Assembly: GCA_947179485.1 (NCBI GenBank)
Contig: OX359247.1
Span: forward strand, 54,471,131 to 54,535,130
Length of the DNA stretch: 64,000 nt
Direction of reading: 5' to 3'
Origin: Allacma fusca
Lineage: Eukaryota > Arthropoda > Collembola > Symphypleona > Sminthuridae
The position numbers were made by a program, and so were the translations under genes. The notes under the pieces are model-generated. The model did no database searches. It saw nothing but the letters and a program-made list of their open reading frames with translations, and had not been told where the DNA came from. The stretch's first letter is position 1. Every line of letters starts with the position of its first letter. This document shows positions 23,443 to 35,114 of this stretch, in pieces.

Positions 23443-25008
23443 ATGTTAACAAAGCATGAACTGCAATTTAATCGTAAAACCTACAAAATCCTGTCGCTCC
23501 TTCATCTAATTCCTTTTGAATGGGATAAAGAAGACCAGTTGATTTATAAAAGGGATTCAAAAGGAAATTATATTTGGAAATATTACTTCCTAATTATGCT
23601 CTTTCATTTAATTTTCCTTTTCTTTCGACTCTTTCAACATTTTACTATTGAAATAACAAACTTGTTTGAGATAGTTGAACAAATCATTTTCACAGCCTAT
23701 TTCTCCGTCACATTTTACGTTTCCGTACAAATTTCTTTGGTCGAGCCATCTCTTGCAACCGCTATTTTGAAACACATTCCTCAAAAAATTAACGAGTGTA
23801 AGTGCAAAGATTTAGACGTTCTTTTGTATTTTTTCTCTCACATGTCAAATCATGTAATTAATTAAGTACACACAAAAAGTGTCCATCAAATCCACTGCTC
23901 TTAAAAAGAATGATGTGAAAACCTTGGAGGCTCTGTTATGTAGTTACAGATTTTTAAATGGTTATTTTTTATATTCTTACAGAACCCCGAATTTTGTCTC
24001 CCTTACTTAGTCCGACATTATTTACTAAAATTTGAGTCAATGAGAGTAGCTTTTAGATTTGGTAGATCATTTTTTCTATACAAAACTACTAAATTATTAT
24101 TGTAATATAAATTGTAGGTTCATCCGATAATGTCTTGTCTCATTGGAAGGCGTACACAATTCAAGAGTTTCTCATCATTGCCCTTCCTTTTTTTATTTAC
24201 TTAGGAATTTACTTTTTCTACCCAGTTCTGTTTTTGATGCATCCCTCAGCAAAGTTTTTCTTGTCTTCTGTTTTCAAACTCAATTCGAATCAGCTTCCTT
24301 TGCTTCTCATATTTTGTCTGACAGAAGTTTGCATTATTTCAATTTTTGTTCCTGTGCCAATCCTCGGAATCTACATACAGCTTCTGTTTTTTGAAAACGT
24401 CACGCACAGTGTGAAAACCGCACTTGGGAATTTGAGGCAAGAAAAACCTTCATTTGGCATTGTATTTTTTGGGGGTGATTTATGAGTAAATACTAATTTG
24501 TGTTTTTTTTAGAAATTCAAAATATACTGATGCATCCGAAGCTGGAATTATTAAAGAAATCAAAACATTACGAGAACTGCAACTGTCAATTCAGAATTTC
24601 AATCAAGTCTTTTCAAACATCATATTGTCATTTAAAATACTTGCACTCACATTTGGTATTCTCTGCATTTTTGTTGCAATTAAAATATTCCGGACGAACC
24701 CGATAATAGCTCTACTTGAGTTGCTAATAGCAGCTGATGTAAATATTGTATTTCTGACCCTCTATGATCGTCCCTTCTTTATTCCATCGAGAATTGAAAG
24801 CCTCAAGAAAGCCGTACTTTTGACGTCAAGCGAATTACATAAAAGAGACCGTTTTTACAGGATGGTGCGTCAAACAGTGAGATCAATTCGACCTTGTGGA
24901 ATTAAAGTGGGTCAGTTCCATCTGTTTGAAAGGACTTCAACGCCAAATTATGTTAATTTTGTGAAACGCACCTTGCAGGGGATGCTAATATCTTTCCCTT
25001 ACGTTTAA
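23443..25008 (+). CDS. Chemoreceptor-like multi-pass membrane protein A1, 3 exons
   Basis: Exons 23443-23797, 24118-24436 and 24513-25008 give 389 residues. Intron 1 is GTAAGT-AG. Intron 2 (76 bases) uses a GC donor, AG|GCAAGA, which is the only donor that keeps the phase. There are six strong hydrophobic segments (about residues 45-60, 75-97, 127-150, 180-212, 250-275, 280-302) and a weaker seventh near the end, with a charged loop (KRDRFYRMVRQTVRSIRPCG) before it. Size, topology and tail (CGIKVGQFHLFERT) resemble the large seven-transmembrane gustatory/odorant-receptor-like families of arthropods, which are ligand-gated channels of sensory neurons. Ligand is unknown. The classical TYxxxxxQF signature is not evident, so the family call is less sure than for B. 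The ATG at 23443 matches the start of A2. Intact. Confidence 0.8.
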
Positions 25009-26201
25009 TGGCATTTGTGTATCTGCTTGCAATCCGGATAATCAAAGAGCTACTCCATTACTGAGCAAAAACTTATAAGGGGACGATTACGAATTGCTGA
25101 TATTTTAAAAGGTTATCACCAAGATAAAAATGCTCAAGTTTATTAAAATAGCCCTCCCGCTCACATTATTGGTCCTTGTGGCCCCAATATTTGACAATAA
25201 TTGTTGATGATACAAAATAAAATAAATTTCAATGAAATCTTGCTACAAACCCAGTACTTTGAATTTTTTTTATCAGGGCTTCAGATGCCAATGATAAAGT
25301 AATAATTTCGGATACCTCACGCAACTTCTCCAAACTTGCTCCCAGCTTCATTAGGACAAATTCACAATTATTTCCAACCTAGCACATAGCTCGTGAGGAC
25401 AAATGTCTAGCAAAAAAACGCCAAAACAATTTCCAACAAAACATTTCTGCGAGAATGAACAAAATTAAGAATCGTCATAGCAATCAATAATAAATTGCTG
25501 TTTGTGCTCCGATACACCTCAAGGACTTTCAACATTTTCTACGCATCCTTATTCTTAGTAGCTTCATATTTTGAAGGATTTTGGCCCGATATCTGCATAT
25601 TGTGCAGTCCATGCCACCCTCGCTTAACTGTTGGGCTAAACACCAGCCTGCCTGGGGTAGGTAAACGCCGTCGTCAGTCTAAAAGCAGATTTTATTTCTC
25701 TTTTCAGAACCTTCTGACCTTCAATTTAATCCAGGTGAATGAAGTAAATGTCCGAAAATTTGGTACTAAACTTGTTACGAACAGGTAAAATCAAATATTT
25801 TATGAGTCACTCCATCATGTGGGCCAGAGTGGGCAAATGATGAGGTTAACCCTTACACAAATTGGGTTCTTGCTCTGATGTTTACCCGTAGGTTTAACAA
25901 AGTTCTTAATCATGTAAACCGTCTTAGCCATTATTATTATTATGCAATAGAGTTTCTTACGATTGACCTGGCCTAATCAGAGTGTAAGTTCTGTTTTTGT
26001 TCCATTTTCCTAATCAAAATAATTACATCCATTATAATTGCTTTATAAACATATCCGTTATGCCGTGGTTTGAATACCGTGGGCAATTTTTAGGGGCGCA
26101 GTAAACGAAAGTTCCTTCAGTGGTAATCCGGATGTCTGATTATCTAAACCAATATCCCTGGAAAACTGTTTACATTGAAACTTGACCTAATCAGTCAGAC
26201 G
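25009..26201. other. Intergenic DNA between A1 and B1
   Basis: Paralogous to 49,565-51,954, and in part to 59,975-60,400. It contains the empty site (CTTAGTAGCTTC, about 25,555) of the Harbinger-like MITE found in unit 2. No gene. Confidence 0.5.
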
Positions 26202-26856
26202 CAGGCATGTGTAACCTCGTGTAGGTTTTCCATTACTGACGTCTAGTGATGAAGACAAAAGTGCCCCTCAGAATATTCCAAAATACTGTGTTTAAGGCAA
26301 ACCCGACGGCAAAAATGTTTGCAAGACCATAGCAGGAACTTAAATAATTTTTTTGAACCTCATTCAAGTAACAGGATACCCGGCTTAGGCTAAAATGGTT
26401 ACATCACGATTACCGCTGTTTGAACCAAACAAAATGTAAATCCACTTATGGCTTATAGTTTGTTGCTTTACTGCTAACATAAATATCCGGCGGGTACTGG
26501 AACGGTTAATACAATTCCCCGATATTCATAAATATTCAAAAATGCAGGACTTTCGTTGCAGCAGTATGTTTTAATCTAATTATATATTTTTTTTCTTTGC
26601 TTGGAACTTTTTAAGTTACCCATTTTACCTGTGCCGGGTATTATAAACCCCGGGGGCACCGCCCGGATGTCATTATTACGAAAATAACCCGACGCCCAGC
26701 AATCATTAAAACTTAGCTACTGGTATGGACTGATGAACACATTTCCACCGTGGGGTTTGCCTTAAACACAGTATTTCGCAAATAGCCTGGGGGACACTTT
26801 CGTCTTCATCACGGGACGTCACTTATGGAAAACCCACACGAAGTTACACATGCCTG
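26202..26856. mobile_element. Old MITE with about 110-bp inverted ends (CAGGCATGTGTAAC), copy 1
   Basis: The ends CAGGCATGTGTAAC are inverted over about 110 bases (AAGTGACGTCCCGTGATGAA within). Flanks GTCAGACG and GTCAGCAG are an imperfect 8-bp duplication, suggesting hAT type. The same element at the same place in unit 2 (51955-53647) shows that it inserted before the unit was duplicated. Confidence 0.65.
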
Positions 26857-28468
26857 GTCAGCAGCCTTGACTGACTCTGCACTTTAGTACTAGTTCCCGG
26901 TGCTTTTTACTTGTAATATAGGAATTAATAGCAGACGATTTCCTACACAAAAATAATTTGCCCCAGTAAACATTTTTTACTTCCTTGACATAAAGTCCTT
27001 TCTCCGTAAGAGGATCTATCTATTATAAGAACATTCTCTTTGTAGAATTAAACATGGTCTGACACGTTTCCATTTGACACACATAAATGTGTCTGCTTGT
27101 TACAGCATGTCATTATGAGAGTCATATTTTGTTCCTTGTAGGAGCGTTTTTATAAAGTGAGTGAACTTTATATGCATGCATAAGCTCAATTCAATTCATA
27201 CATGTCGAAAGTATGCGTATGCATATACACATAATGACATTTTGGTTTCTTCAATACGCCGATATTGATAAAACTAAACGAATTAAACCATTGAAATACC
27301 ATTTTATTACTATTAGCCCCGTAGATAAAAAAAATGTCATGCTAACAATAAGAAGTTACATCTAGGTGAGTTTATTTTTCCATGGCATCGAAGCATTCAT
27401 TAACTTAATGGAAAAAAATAACTCAGTATTCCAAGTTTACACAAGGCATAAAAACTAATGAAAAGAGTATTCTTGGACATGGGCTTGACTTCTACAACAA
27501 CTAGCCTCATCAATGACTGAAAAGATTAAATATTTTAAAACTTTTTGGGGTTCTCTTTTTGGCATTGAAATTATTGCTAGAACCAGCGATGATTCTTATT
27601 ATAGACTTGGGAGCAGCATCGTTTAAAATTAAAACTGGAAATCGTGTCCCTCTGTGGTTTTCATTTGTGCATCATTATTAGGGCGGCTAGAGGTGCACAA
27701 GTTCTATTCAATCAAAATGCTGGAAAAGCAGTCCCGCAGAATGCAAAAGCAAACTAATCAGCTGGATTTAACTGCAAAAATTTTGCAAAAGTATCTTCAT
27801 TTTGGCTATTTGGTGATGTTGGTGCCTTTTAAAGGAAGACATATTCCTTGTGGCCGATTTGAATTTGTTTACCGAGGAGCAACATCCAAAGTAAGGAATT
27901 TCGAATATGTTTAATAATCATGTACAATTTTTGAAAAAAGTCAAATTAAATTTTTGAATAACAATAATTATGCTGGTATTTTTCTTGTGCACAGTTTACG
28001 ATGCTGGCAGTTCAAATTTTGTGCTTCTGCAACCAGGCCTGGTGCTTGGCCTTTTACCACTTGATATTTACAAGACATAATGATATAAATAAAACTATTC
28101 GTGTCACCATCACTCTTCCAACGATTGCTTATAATTCCGTTTTGGTGTTTATTCTTTGGAACAAAAAATCCGACTATGAAGAGCTGTTGAACCGCGTGAG
28201 GAGTATCACTGAAAAATTGAACGCTCTGGGAGCAAGATTGCCTTCCAAAACTTGCGTATATGTTCCTATCATTTATTTTCGCTCATGAGCCTTTGCATAA
28301 ATAATTATGTATATTTGTCCTATGGTTTTGTAGCACGCCATTCAATGGAATAATATATCACGTAATATAATACAATTTCCTCATCTGTAGATTAACGTTG
28401 GAATCTTATTTGTCATCTCTCATACGGTCTTGTCAGTCACTTTGGATGTAATGATTTCCGGGTGGAAT

Positions 28469-29468
28469 CAGAGCTGCGCACAAGTACAAGTAGTACACGA
28501 GTATTTCAAGTCAAGTTCGCGTTCGGGTCGTGGTCAAGTAAATAAATTTAAAACCATGAACGGTTCGGGTCGTGTTCAGGTATTTCATCGACTTGACCAT
28601 GATTTCTTACCTCAAGTCAAGTTCGTGGTCAAGTATAATTATTTTACTTGAACCATAGTACCTGGTCATGTTCAAGTAAATATTAAAAAGTACTTGACCA
28701 CGAACTTGAGTTTTTCGTGTACAAGTTCAAGTAATTTTGTTTGTGCAATTCTTCATGGCTGAGGGAGTTTTCAATTCACTTACGATTCACTGTACTAAAT
28801 GAAACTTAAAACGGCATTTAATACATCACTTTAAGCGGCATTTGTTAATTTGTTCGTGTACACAAATACAAAAGAAAGCTCAACATTCATATGGCTCCGT
28901 GGAAATTGATTTAAAAATGTTAGCACCCATGTTTATAATAGTATGTGACAACAAAACCTAAAAGGAGTTCTGTGTCCCCAAAAATGTCAACTGAGTCACC
29001 AGACCCACCCGGTACACGAAATCAGAGTAGATCTGCAGTGTACAATCGTTCTACATTCATTGAAAGGAACCAAAAATACAACTATTATTTTTAGAGGCGG
29101 TTGCTAGCAAAATGCTGGGTGAAACCTAGTGTGTTAGAAACCCAGGTTCGCTTTCATTAGAAATATAAATTCAATAAAACTTAAGTATTTTGATGTCCAA
29201 TGGATTACTTGAAAGTACTTGAAAGTTCAAGTTCATGGTCAAGTTCGGGTCATGGTCAAGTCAAGTTGAAGTTGGACCCGAAACGCGCGTATAAAATCAT
29301 GGTCAAGTAATATGAGAATTACTTGAAAACCCGAACTTGTTTCATTCAAGTATTACTTGAACTGAAAATGTCAAGTTCGGGTAATCTTGAAATACGTACT
29401 TGAGAAGTCGGGGTCAAGTCAAGTTCGTGGTCGGATCTTTATAAATACTTGACCCGAGCGCAGCACTA
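28469..29468. mobile_element. hAT-type MITE, 1,000 bp, inside exon 3 of B1
   Basis: Flanked by an exact 8-bp duplication GGTGGAAT (28461-28468, 29469-29476). Ends CAGAGCTGCGC and TAGTGCTGCGC are inverted. Both flanks are packed with CAAGTTC, TCAAGTA and TTCGGGTC words, the same architecture as the hAT element at 38207-42444 but with a different word. No transposase. The uninterrupted sequence in B2 is the empty site. Confidence 0.92.
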
Positions 29469-30539
29469 GGTGGAATCAAGCCAAGGCTTTGGATACAAAT
29501 GGAAATACTGGCAATACGTATCCTTACGGTAGCTATACCGAGATTTTAACTCTACTAAATGTGGATTCGTCTTCAGCAGGTTAATTTTTTTAATTCAAAA
29601 TTTATAAATGTTAAAACTGTAATAATTATAACAATAATTGTTTCTTTCATAGTTTCATACTCCATCGCCATTTTGAGCACATGCTTGAAAACGTATGAGC
29701 ATTTAATCACACGATATGCGGATCAGCTATGCTTAACCCTTGTCATTTCGCTATACATGATCACCAGGTGTTTGCTGAATTTTTTGGCGGATTTTGAGAA
29801 ATCCAACCCGAAACATAAGGACGTAAGTTTTATTAACTGTGTAGGGTATAATATGCCACTACACCTCTGAGCTCATTAAAGTAGCATACAAAAAATCATC
29901 TGTGATCAGGACCAAGTGCTAAGACAATAAGGGAGAGACGACACTACTTGATGTAATATCAATATCTGATAATTAACCATATGTTCCCTTATAAATAGAT
30001 ACTCTAAAATGTTTATACATATACCAGTCAGCGTTGGTTATCCTTATTATTAAAGGGCACTTCGTTTATTTACAGTTCCGCGCGTTTATAGTGCAATGGC
30101 CTCACACAATGCCGAAAAGGTGGCATGCCAAGCACTCCTTATTACTAACGAGCACTACCTGTCCATTCATTTAAAGCGCTACTCTTAATATAAGCGCGCA
30201 CGATTTAGGCATACAACAAGTCTCTACGACAGGGCTTGATTCGTAAGCCGTTTGGCTTTTAATTTCTACAATCACACTACCACATCTTCAAGTTTAATCG
30301 TCCCTGTGAAGCACAGGGCGTTTACTAGTAAGTCAGTAAATGTTAGTAGAGAAGCAAGAAGTTAGGCGCATTAAAACATTTTTAGATGAACTCATCTACG
30401 TTACATACAAACACAGGCATCCTTTTGCACTGTTGGTGTTATGTTATGATCTAATGATTTATTAAAATTCCCGCACGTTATCAGTATGGATTTACATTTT
30501 TTGACAAACCGTTAGCACTCATATTCAAATTACACATGT

Positions 30540-30840
30540 GCAAGTTCAATTCATGCAATTATAGATGGCGCAAGCTTAACATCCCGGTTTCCTTACATAT
30601 GTATGGGCATGTGTTGATAGATTACCTCATTTATTTTTATGAGAACAAACGAATGATCTAATCTCCTTCAAAAACAATGGGCTTCTTACATTCGGGTTCA
30701 TTTGTCTCTACAAAAAATTTGAAGTGTCTGGTCTCATTGGTTCGACATTTATCCTGCAGACAACCAGACACGTAGACACACAGACATCCTGGCAATTCCA
30801 GCAGCGTTTTTCAGATTCGCTTCGCCCCTAAAAATTTGGA
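30540..30840. repeat. Dispersed repeat within intron 4 of B1
   Basis: Contains ATGAGAACAAACGAATGATC, a CAGACAACCAGACAC tract and a final GCTTCGCCCCTAAAA. The paralogous intron of B2 carries it too (about 56,310-56,620), and a diverged relative lies at about 12,040-12,330 outside the cassette. SINE-like size, but no promoter boxes seen. Confidence 0.4.
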
Positions 30841-32049
30841 TTCCCACATTTTTAAAATCATTTTTTTAATTCGAAAAATATCGTTCCAAATCAATGAATA
30901 ATTTCAGAGTGGTCAATAGACTAGAGGCAAGGAAAGCCGAGAATGTTTTAGAGAAGCTGTCACTCCAATTTTTTCGGAGTAAAACAAATCGGAAGGTTTT
31001 ACTCATCAGGAAGTTTTTAATGGATCTGTTCCTTTATGAATAAGTTCCTGCTTAAACTGCTCGGGAATGTTTTTTAACACCCTGCACACTAACAATATAT
31101 TCTCACATAATTAAACCAAGATTGAGCTGTAATATTGCTTATTTCAATCATTTAGGTAATTAACGTTATCAACGATATTTTTGACATATCGGACATGATC
31201 GAAGAAATTCATGGGCTCTTGATCTTCTGGTGTTGCTTCAGCTTCCTTCCCTACTACTCTTACATGATCAAAGAAGTGTACCGAAATACACCGGGATCTC
31301 GACCCCAGTTTGCAACTTATATTCTGACGTTTAATTTAGTCATGTGGATTTCGGCTGAAACCAACTCAAAAGTAAATTTCAATAACGACCATACATATTT
31401 AGTGTCTGTAGTTAATAACCGATTTGTGATCCCTTGTAAAACTTCCTCATAATGATTATTAACCTAAATCACCATATACTCCCCTTTTGCATTATGGTTT
31501 TGTTAACTGGAAAATTCTCAAATCCAAAAAATCAAAGGGTTTTTATAAAATGCAAAACGATGATTAAAAACCATGTATTTTATTTTAGGATTCTTTTTTT
31601 AAAACACCTCAGAGCTTAAACGTTACGATTTGTCAAAGTTTTGAGTTTCTGTCACAGGGGAATCACAGATCGTTGGAAACTTTCAAAAATTCTAAAGATT
31701 TAAGTTATACAATTTGATGGGTACATAATATTTGATGAAGATTAACGGCGTCGCAAGTTGGCTTCGGAAAACAAGTGCAACGAGAAATGCTGGACAAATG
31801 GAACTTTGCGACAGAATTTATGAGGACCAGATCAACATTATATTGCATCAAATATCATTTGGTGGTTTCGGTATCAAAGGAAAAGCTTTTACAATTACGT
31901 ACGGACTTGTTGGAAGTGTAAGTTTTTAAATTACTAATTTCACTATTTCCAAAAGCTCTCGAAAGATTGTCTATAGTACGTGTAATGTCTTTTAGCTGGC
32001 GAGTTTGGTCATTACATATGCGGTAATTGTATCTCAAGTATCACAATGA

Positions 32050-33090
32050 ATCATCAGGGAATTCCGATCAAGGATGATCGGCCGGAAGTCCAAAGTATAA
32101 TTGTGGGAACGTCCAAGTACATTGTGCTAACTTTACAGGTCCATGTGCAGTCGGCGCCACTTAGTGCTTATACATGTAGGTGAAGGATTTGTTATCAAGT
32201 AATTCACTTCAATGAGATGTGGATGTATGTAACATCATTGACAAATAGATAGATACTTATGTTGGAAATAATTGCATAATTTTTACTACAGCAAGTGTAT
32301 TCATTTATAATAATCATTCGCAATGCATGAATTTTTTCAGCTTTCGAGAAGGCCCATGCACAAGGATTCATTTGATCATATTATAGTCAAATCATGCTAT
32401 AGGGAATGATTATTACAGCAAATTTGCATGGCAGATAACCCTATTGAATATGGAGCTGGATACTTTGACAATAAATTATTTTTATTATTTTTCGATTTGT
32501 GAAGCCAATTTACTTTTGACAGCCTAAATGTTAAATAAAATCTGCCTAAAATATTTTACAACTGTATCTTATGCCATGCTTCTTGAAAAGCCCTTTAAAT
32601 TCACTCCATATGATGGTGATATTTTAGCTTTAGACATAGAAACTGTGTTTAATTTTTTTTTTCAAATTCGGCTGTTTTCAAAAATCCTGACTTTGCGAGG
32701 TTTTCTTGAAAGCTCTGGGGTTTATGGGATAGTCCGGGATGAAACGCTAGAAATGTATGGAAGAAAATATTCTCAACAGTAAAGGAATGATTTAAATGGG
32801 TAAGGGGGTGGGGCTATTCCGTTTGATTACTATTACAATTTTGTAGTTGATACACACGTTTGGATGTTGAATTCATTGGATGTTACATTTAATGTTGGGA
32901 ACTTAAATTCTATTTTTGGTGAAATAAAACATTGATGAGGAATATTTTAACAAGAATTTTAGATTTAAACCGAATAATCAAAACCCTTTGACTACAGAAA
33001 TTCGATAAAAAGAACTATGGTAAAATACTTAAGTGAAAACTTAAATCCTACATTGGCTGACATAGCGTCCCATGTGAGCTTCGCAAATGC
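32050..33090. other. Intergenic DNA between B1 and macin2
   Basis: Paralogous to 57,881-58,905 after B2. A short frame (32528-32782) is only partly kept in the copy, so it is not taken as a gene. Probably holds the 3' UTRs of the convergent B1 and macin2 genes. Confidence 0.45.
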
Positions 33091-33369
33091 TTACAGTGCG
33101 CACCATCCCGGTTTTGTTCAATTGTAATGACCACGGCATTGACATTATCCCACTTTCGTCTCCTCTGCCAGCAGAGCGCAGGTATTCGGGACGAGGACGC
33201 ATCTTCCCCGAGCATACCCTCGACAAATGCAACGCTTCGTGCAGTCTTGCCACAAAATATTGTTTCCTGCTGAGTTCCAGCTGGTGCAACGGCTCCAGTC
33301 ACTCCAACAGGATCCCTGGACCATGGCCACAACTGTGAGCGTTCCCACCAAAAATAAGATTACTTTCAT
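33091..33369 (-). pseudogene. Macin2, disrupted by two nonsense codons
   Basis: Same length as macin1 (93 codons with stop) and no frameshift. Codon 75 is TAA at the place where macin1 has the Gln of GQCQC, and codon 84 is TGA. Signal peptide and the first seven cysteines are intact, so translation would give a 74-residue product without the last three cysteines. This probably abolishes the macin fold; a truncated functional peptide cannot be excluded. TATA box and upstream region are preserved. Confidence 0.85.
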
Positions 33370-33588
33370 TCTGAGTGAACAACGGACTGGCAAATAGATT
33401 TTACCCACCTAAAAAATAAACTTCTTAAAATATGTCCAAAAATTTTAATTTAAAGATACTAACCAAAATTTGTACTTACTATAATAAATTATTTTTGCTT
33501 CTTTGTGTTGAACCGTTATCCTCTACTTGAGTCTGTACGGGTGAAAGCAACAATTCTGAATGCAATTTGTTAGGGGCGATTTTCTAAA

Positions 33589-33597
33589 ATTTATATA
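33589..33597 (-). promoter_or_regulatory. TATA box upstream of macin2
   Basis: TATATAAAT on the minus strand, about 220 bases before the macin2 ATG, at the same relative place as in macin1. Confidence 0.45.
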
Positions 33598-34288
33598 CGA
33601 TCTAAATCATTAATAATTTATTGCTAGATTTGAAAAAAACAGGAATTAGCTACTTATGTATGTTGAGGAAGTAATTGCGATTCCCAGGAACGGCTTTTTT
33701 ACAATTGGATTTTTAGTAAATCAAGTTCTGGTTTCACGGTTTAAGCATATTTATAGACATTGTAGAGGAGTACAGAAGGAAAAGTGTACAAGTTTATTGA
33801 ACAGAAGAAATTACGGTTGCTTAATTACAGTAGTAGAAACAACCCGCCGGGAGTCATTTATCAGTTAATTTTACATCCAAAAAGGCATGTTCAAATTTTT
33901 ACAATTTATCAATCCATTTTGAATCCAGTGCATGTTTGACCTCATTAGTGTACTCACCTCCCAATACCTTTGGGTTTTCACCCGCGAATGGCCCTTTCTT
34001 AGGAGTAATTTATGGTGAAATAAATGAATTTAAAAAAATGGATTAGGGTCACATTGTGTCCGTATCTAAAATATTTTAGCTGATAATGTCAAAAATTTAC
34101 CCTACGTTGATATAATTACTACGGACTGAGATTAAAAGTAGCCAACGGAAAGTATCAATTAATTACAAGCATCGGCACTATTAGCAGTGTCAGCTCTTAG
34201 GTACTAAGCCTTTTAGTGCGAACTGAGGAAATCAACAGCTACCAATAAATTATAGATGCAGAATCTGCAACTTACTAATTGCTTAATA
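33598..34288. other. Intergenic DNA, end of duplicated unit 1
   Basis: Matches 59,160-59,710 beyond macin3. Its first part also resembles 21,190-21,250 beyond macin1 (TTCCCAGGAACGGC). No gene. Confidence 0.5.
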
Positions 34289-35112
34289 CAGTAAAACCTG
34301 TATATAATGGCCGTTCATATAGTGGTTTCCTGTCAATAGTGGTCAAATTTGGCTTCCCGGTCCCACCTCCTATCCTTTATCATAGGGAATTCCCTCCATA
34401 TAATGGTTTTCTATATAGTGGTAACCTGTTCATAGTGGTCTAATGAGCATGCCCCTTCAGTTCAAAATACAGCTTAAAGTACCTGTATATAGTGGTCAAC
34501 CAGTCAGAACGAAAGGATACAACTCGCGCAAACCCGAACCAATGACACAGCTGCTTGAGTTTAGTGCAATTAAAGGCATTTTGGGGCGTTTTTATCTCCA
34601 GCCGTTTCATACTGCATGTGTTTGTACCAAATCAAACGATGGTTCATTGACTCTATTATTAGTCCTTTGAAGTATTTAAATTAATTAATGGTTACTTTTA
34701 ATCATCTTAAAAAATTGTTGGTAGCTTTAAACGATCTCAGATGATTAAATCCTCCTGAGGTAATTCGACACGAAACTTCGTCGAATAAATATTTTGACCC
34801 AATTTCTCTATGGAGAATGTCTCAAAAGATAAGATGCTCTGAAGATCACTGCAGTATTCTTCAAGATTCCCTTGCAAAGTTGAAAATTCGAAGTCTCAAG
34901 CAGAAGTAAATTAGTGAATATTTTTAAAAAGTAAAATTGCTGGTTGTCAATAACGTATATGCAATTCAAGCTGTCGGATTCCTGCTCGTATGCCTATATT
35001 TGTATGTGTTTATATAGTGACTTTTGACCACTATATACTTATACAGTGGTCCCTGTCTATAGTGGTCAAATTTCGGCGTCCCTCGGAAAACCATTATATA
35101 CAGGTTTTACTG
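34289..35112. mobile_element. pogo/Tc1-mariner-like MITE, copy 2 (824 bp)
   Basis: Ends CAGTAAAACCTGTATATAAT, inverted, between TA dinucleotides. The unit 2 copy of this place (about 59,705, TTAATAATACCAG) lacks it, giving the empty site and a TA target duplication. About 95% like copy 1 by eye. Confidence 0.85.
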
Positions 35113-35114
35113 TA

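Larger units (their letters stand above)
27717..32049 (+). pseudogene. Gustatory-receptor-like gene B1, interrupted by a transposon in exon 3
   Basis: Seven exons: 27717-27890, 27995-28255, 28391-28468 plus 29477-29579 (split), 29653-29822, 31156-31371, 31741-31917, 31996-32049. Every exon length equals that of intact B2 once the 1,000-bp element and one 8-bp target copy are removed. The protein plan is an insect-type gustatory receptor: short basic N-terminus, seven hydrophobic segments and a C-terminal ITYAVIVSQ matching the TYxxxxxQ family signature. The insertion adds 1,008 bases, a multiple of three, but the element's own frame stops after about 65 codons, so translation would end within the third exon. 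Splice sites and all other exons are intact, which points to a recent loss or an allele still segregating. Upstream blocks (about 27,500-27,710) are also conserved in B2 and B3. Confidence 0.87.

Noticed and set aside
27514-27640. An extra first exon of B1 starting with an ATG at about 27,514
   Set aside because: Conserved in sequence but followed by stops, and its best donor (GTTTAA) is poor; the ATG at 27717 gives a normal receptor N-terminus.
28430-28651. Open frame of 73 codons across the B1 exon 3 / MITE border
   Set aside because: It is the receptor frame running into the transposon, not a gene.
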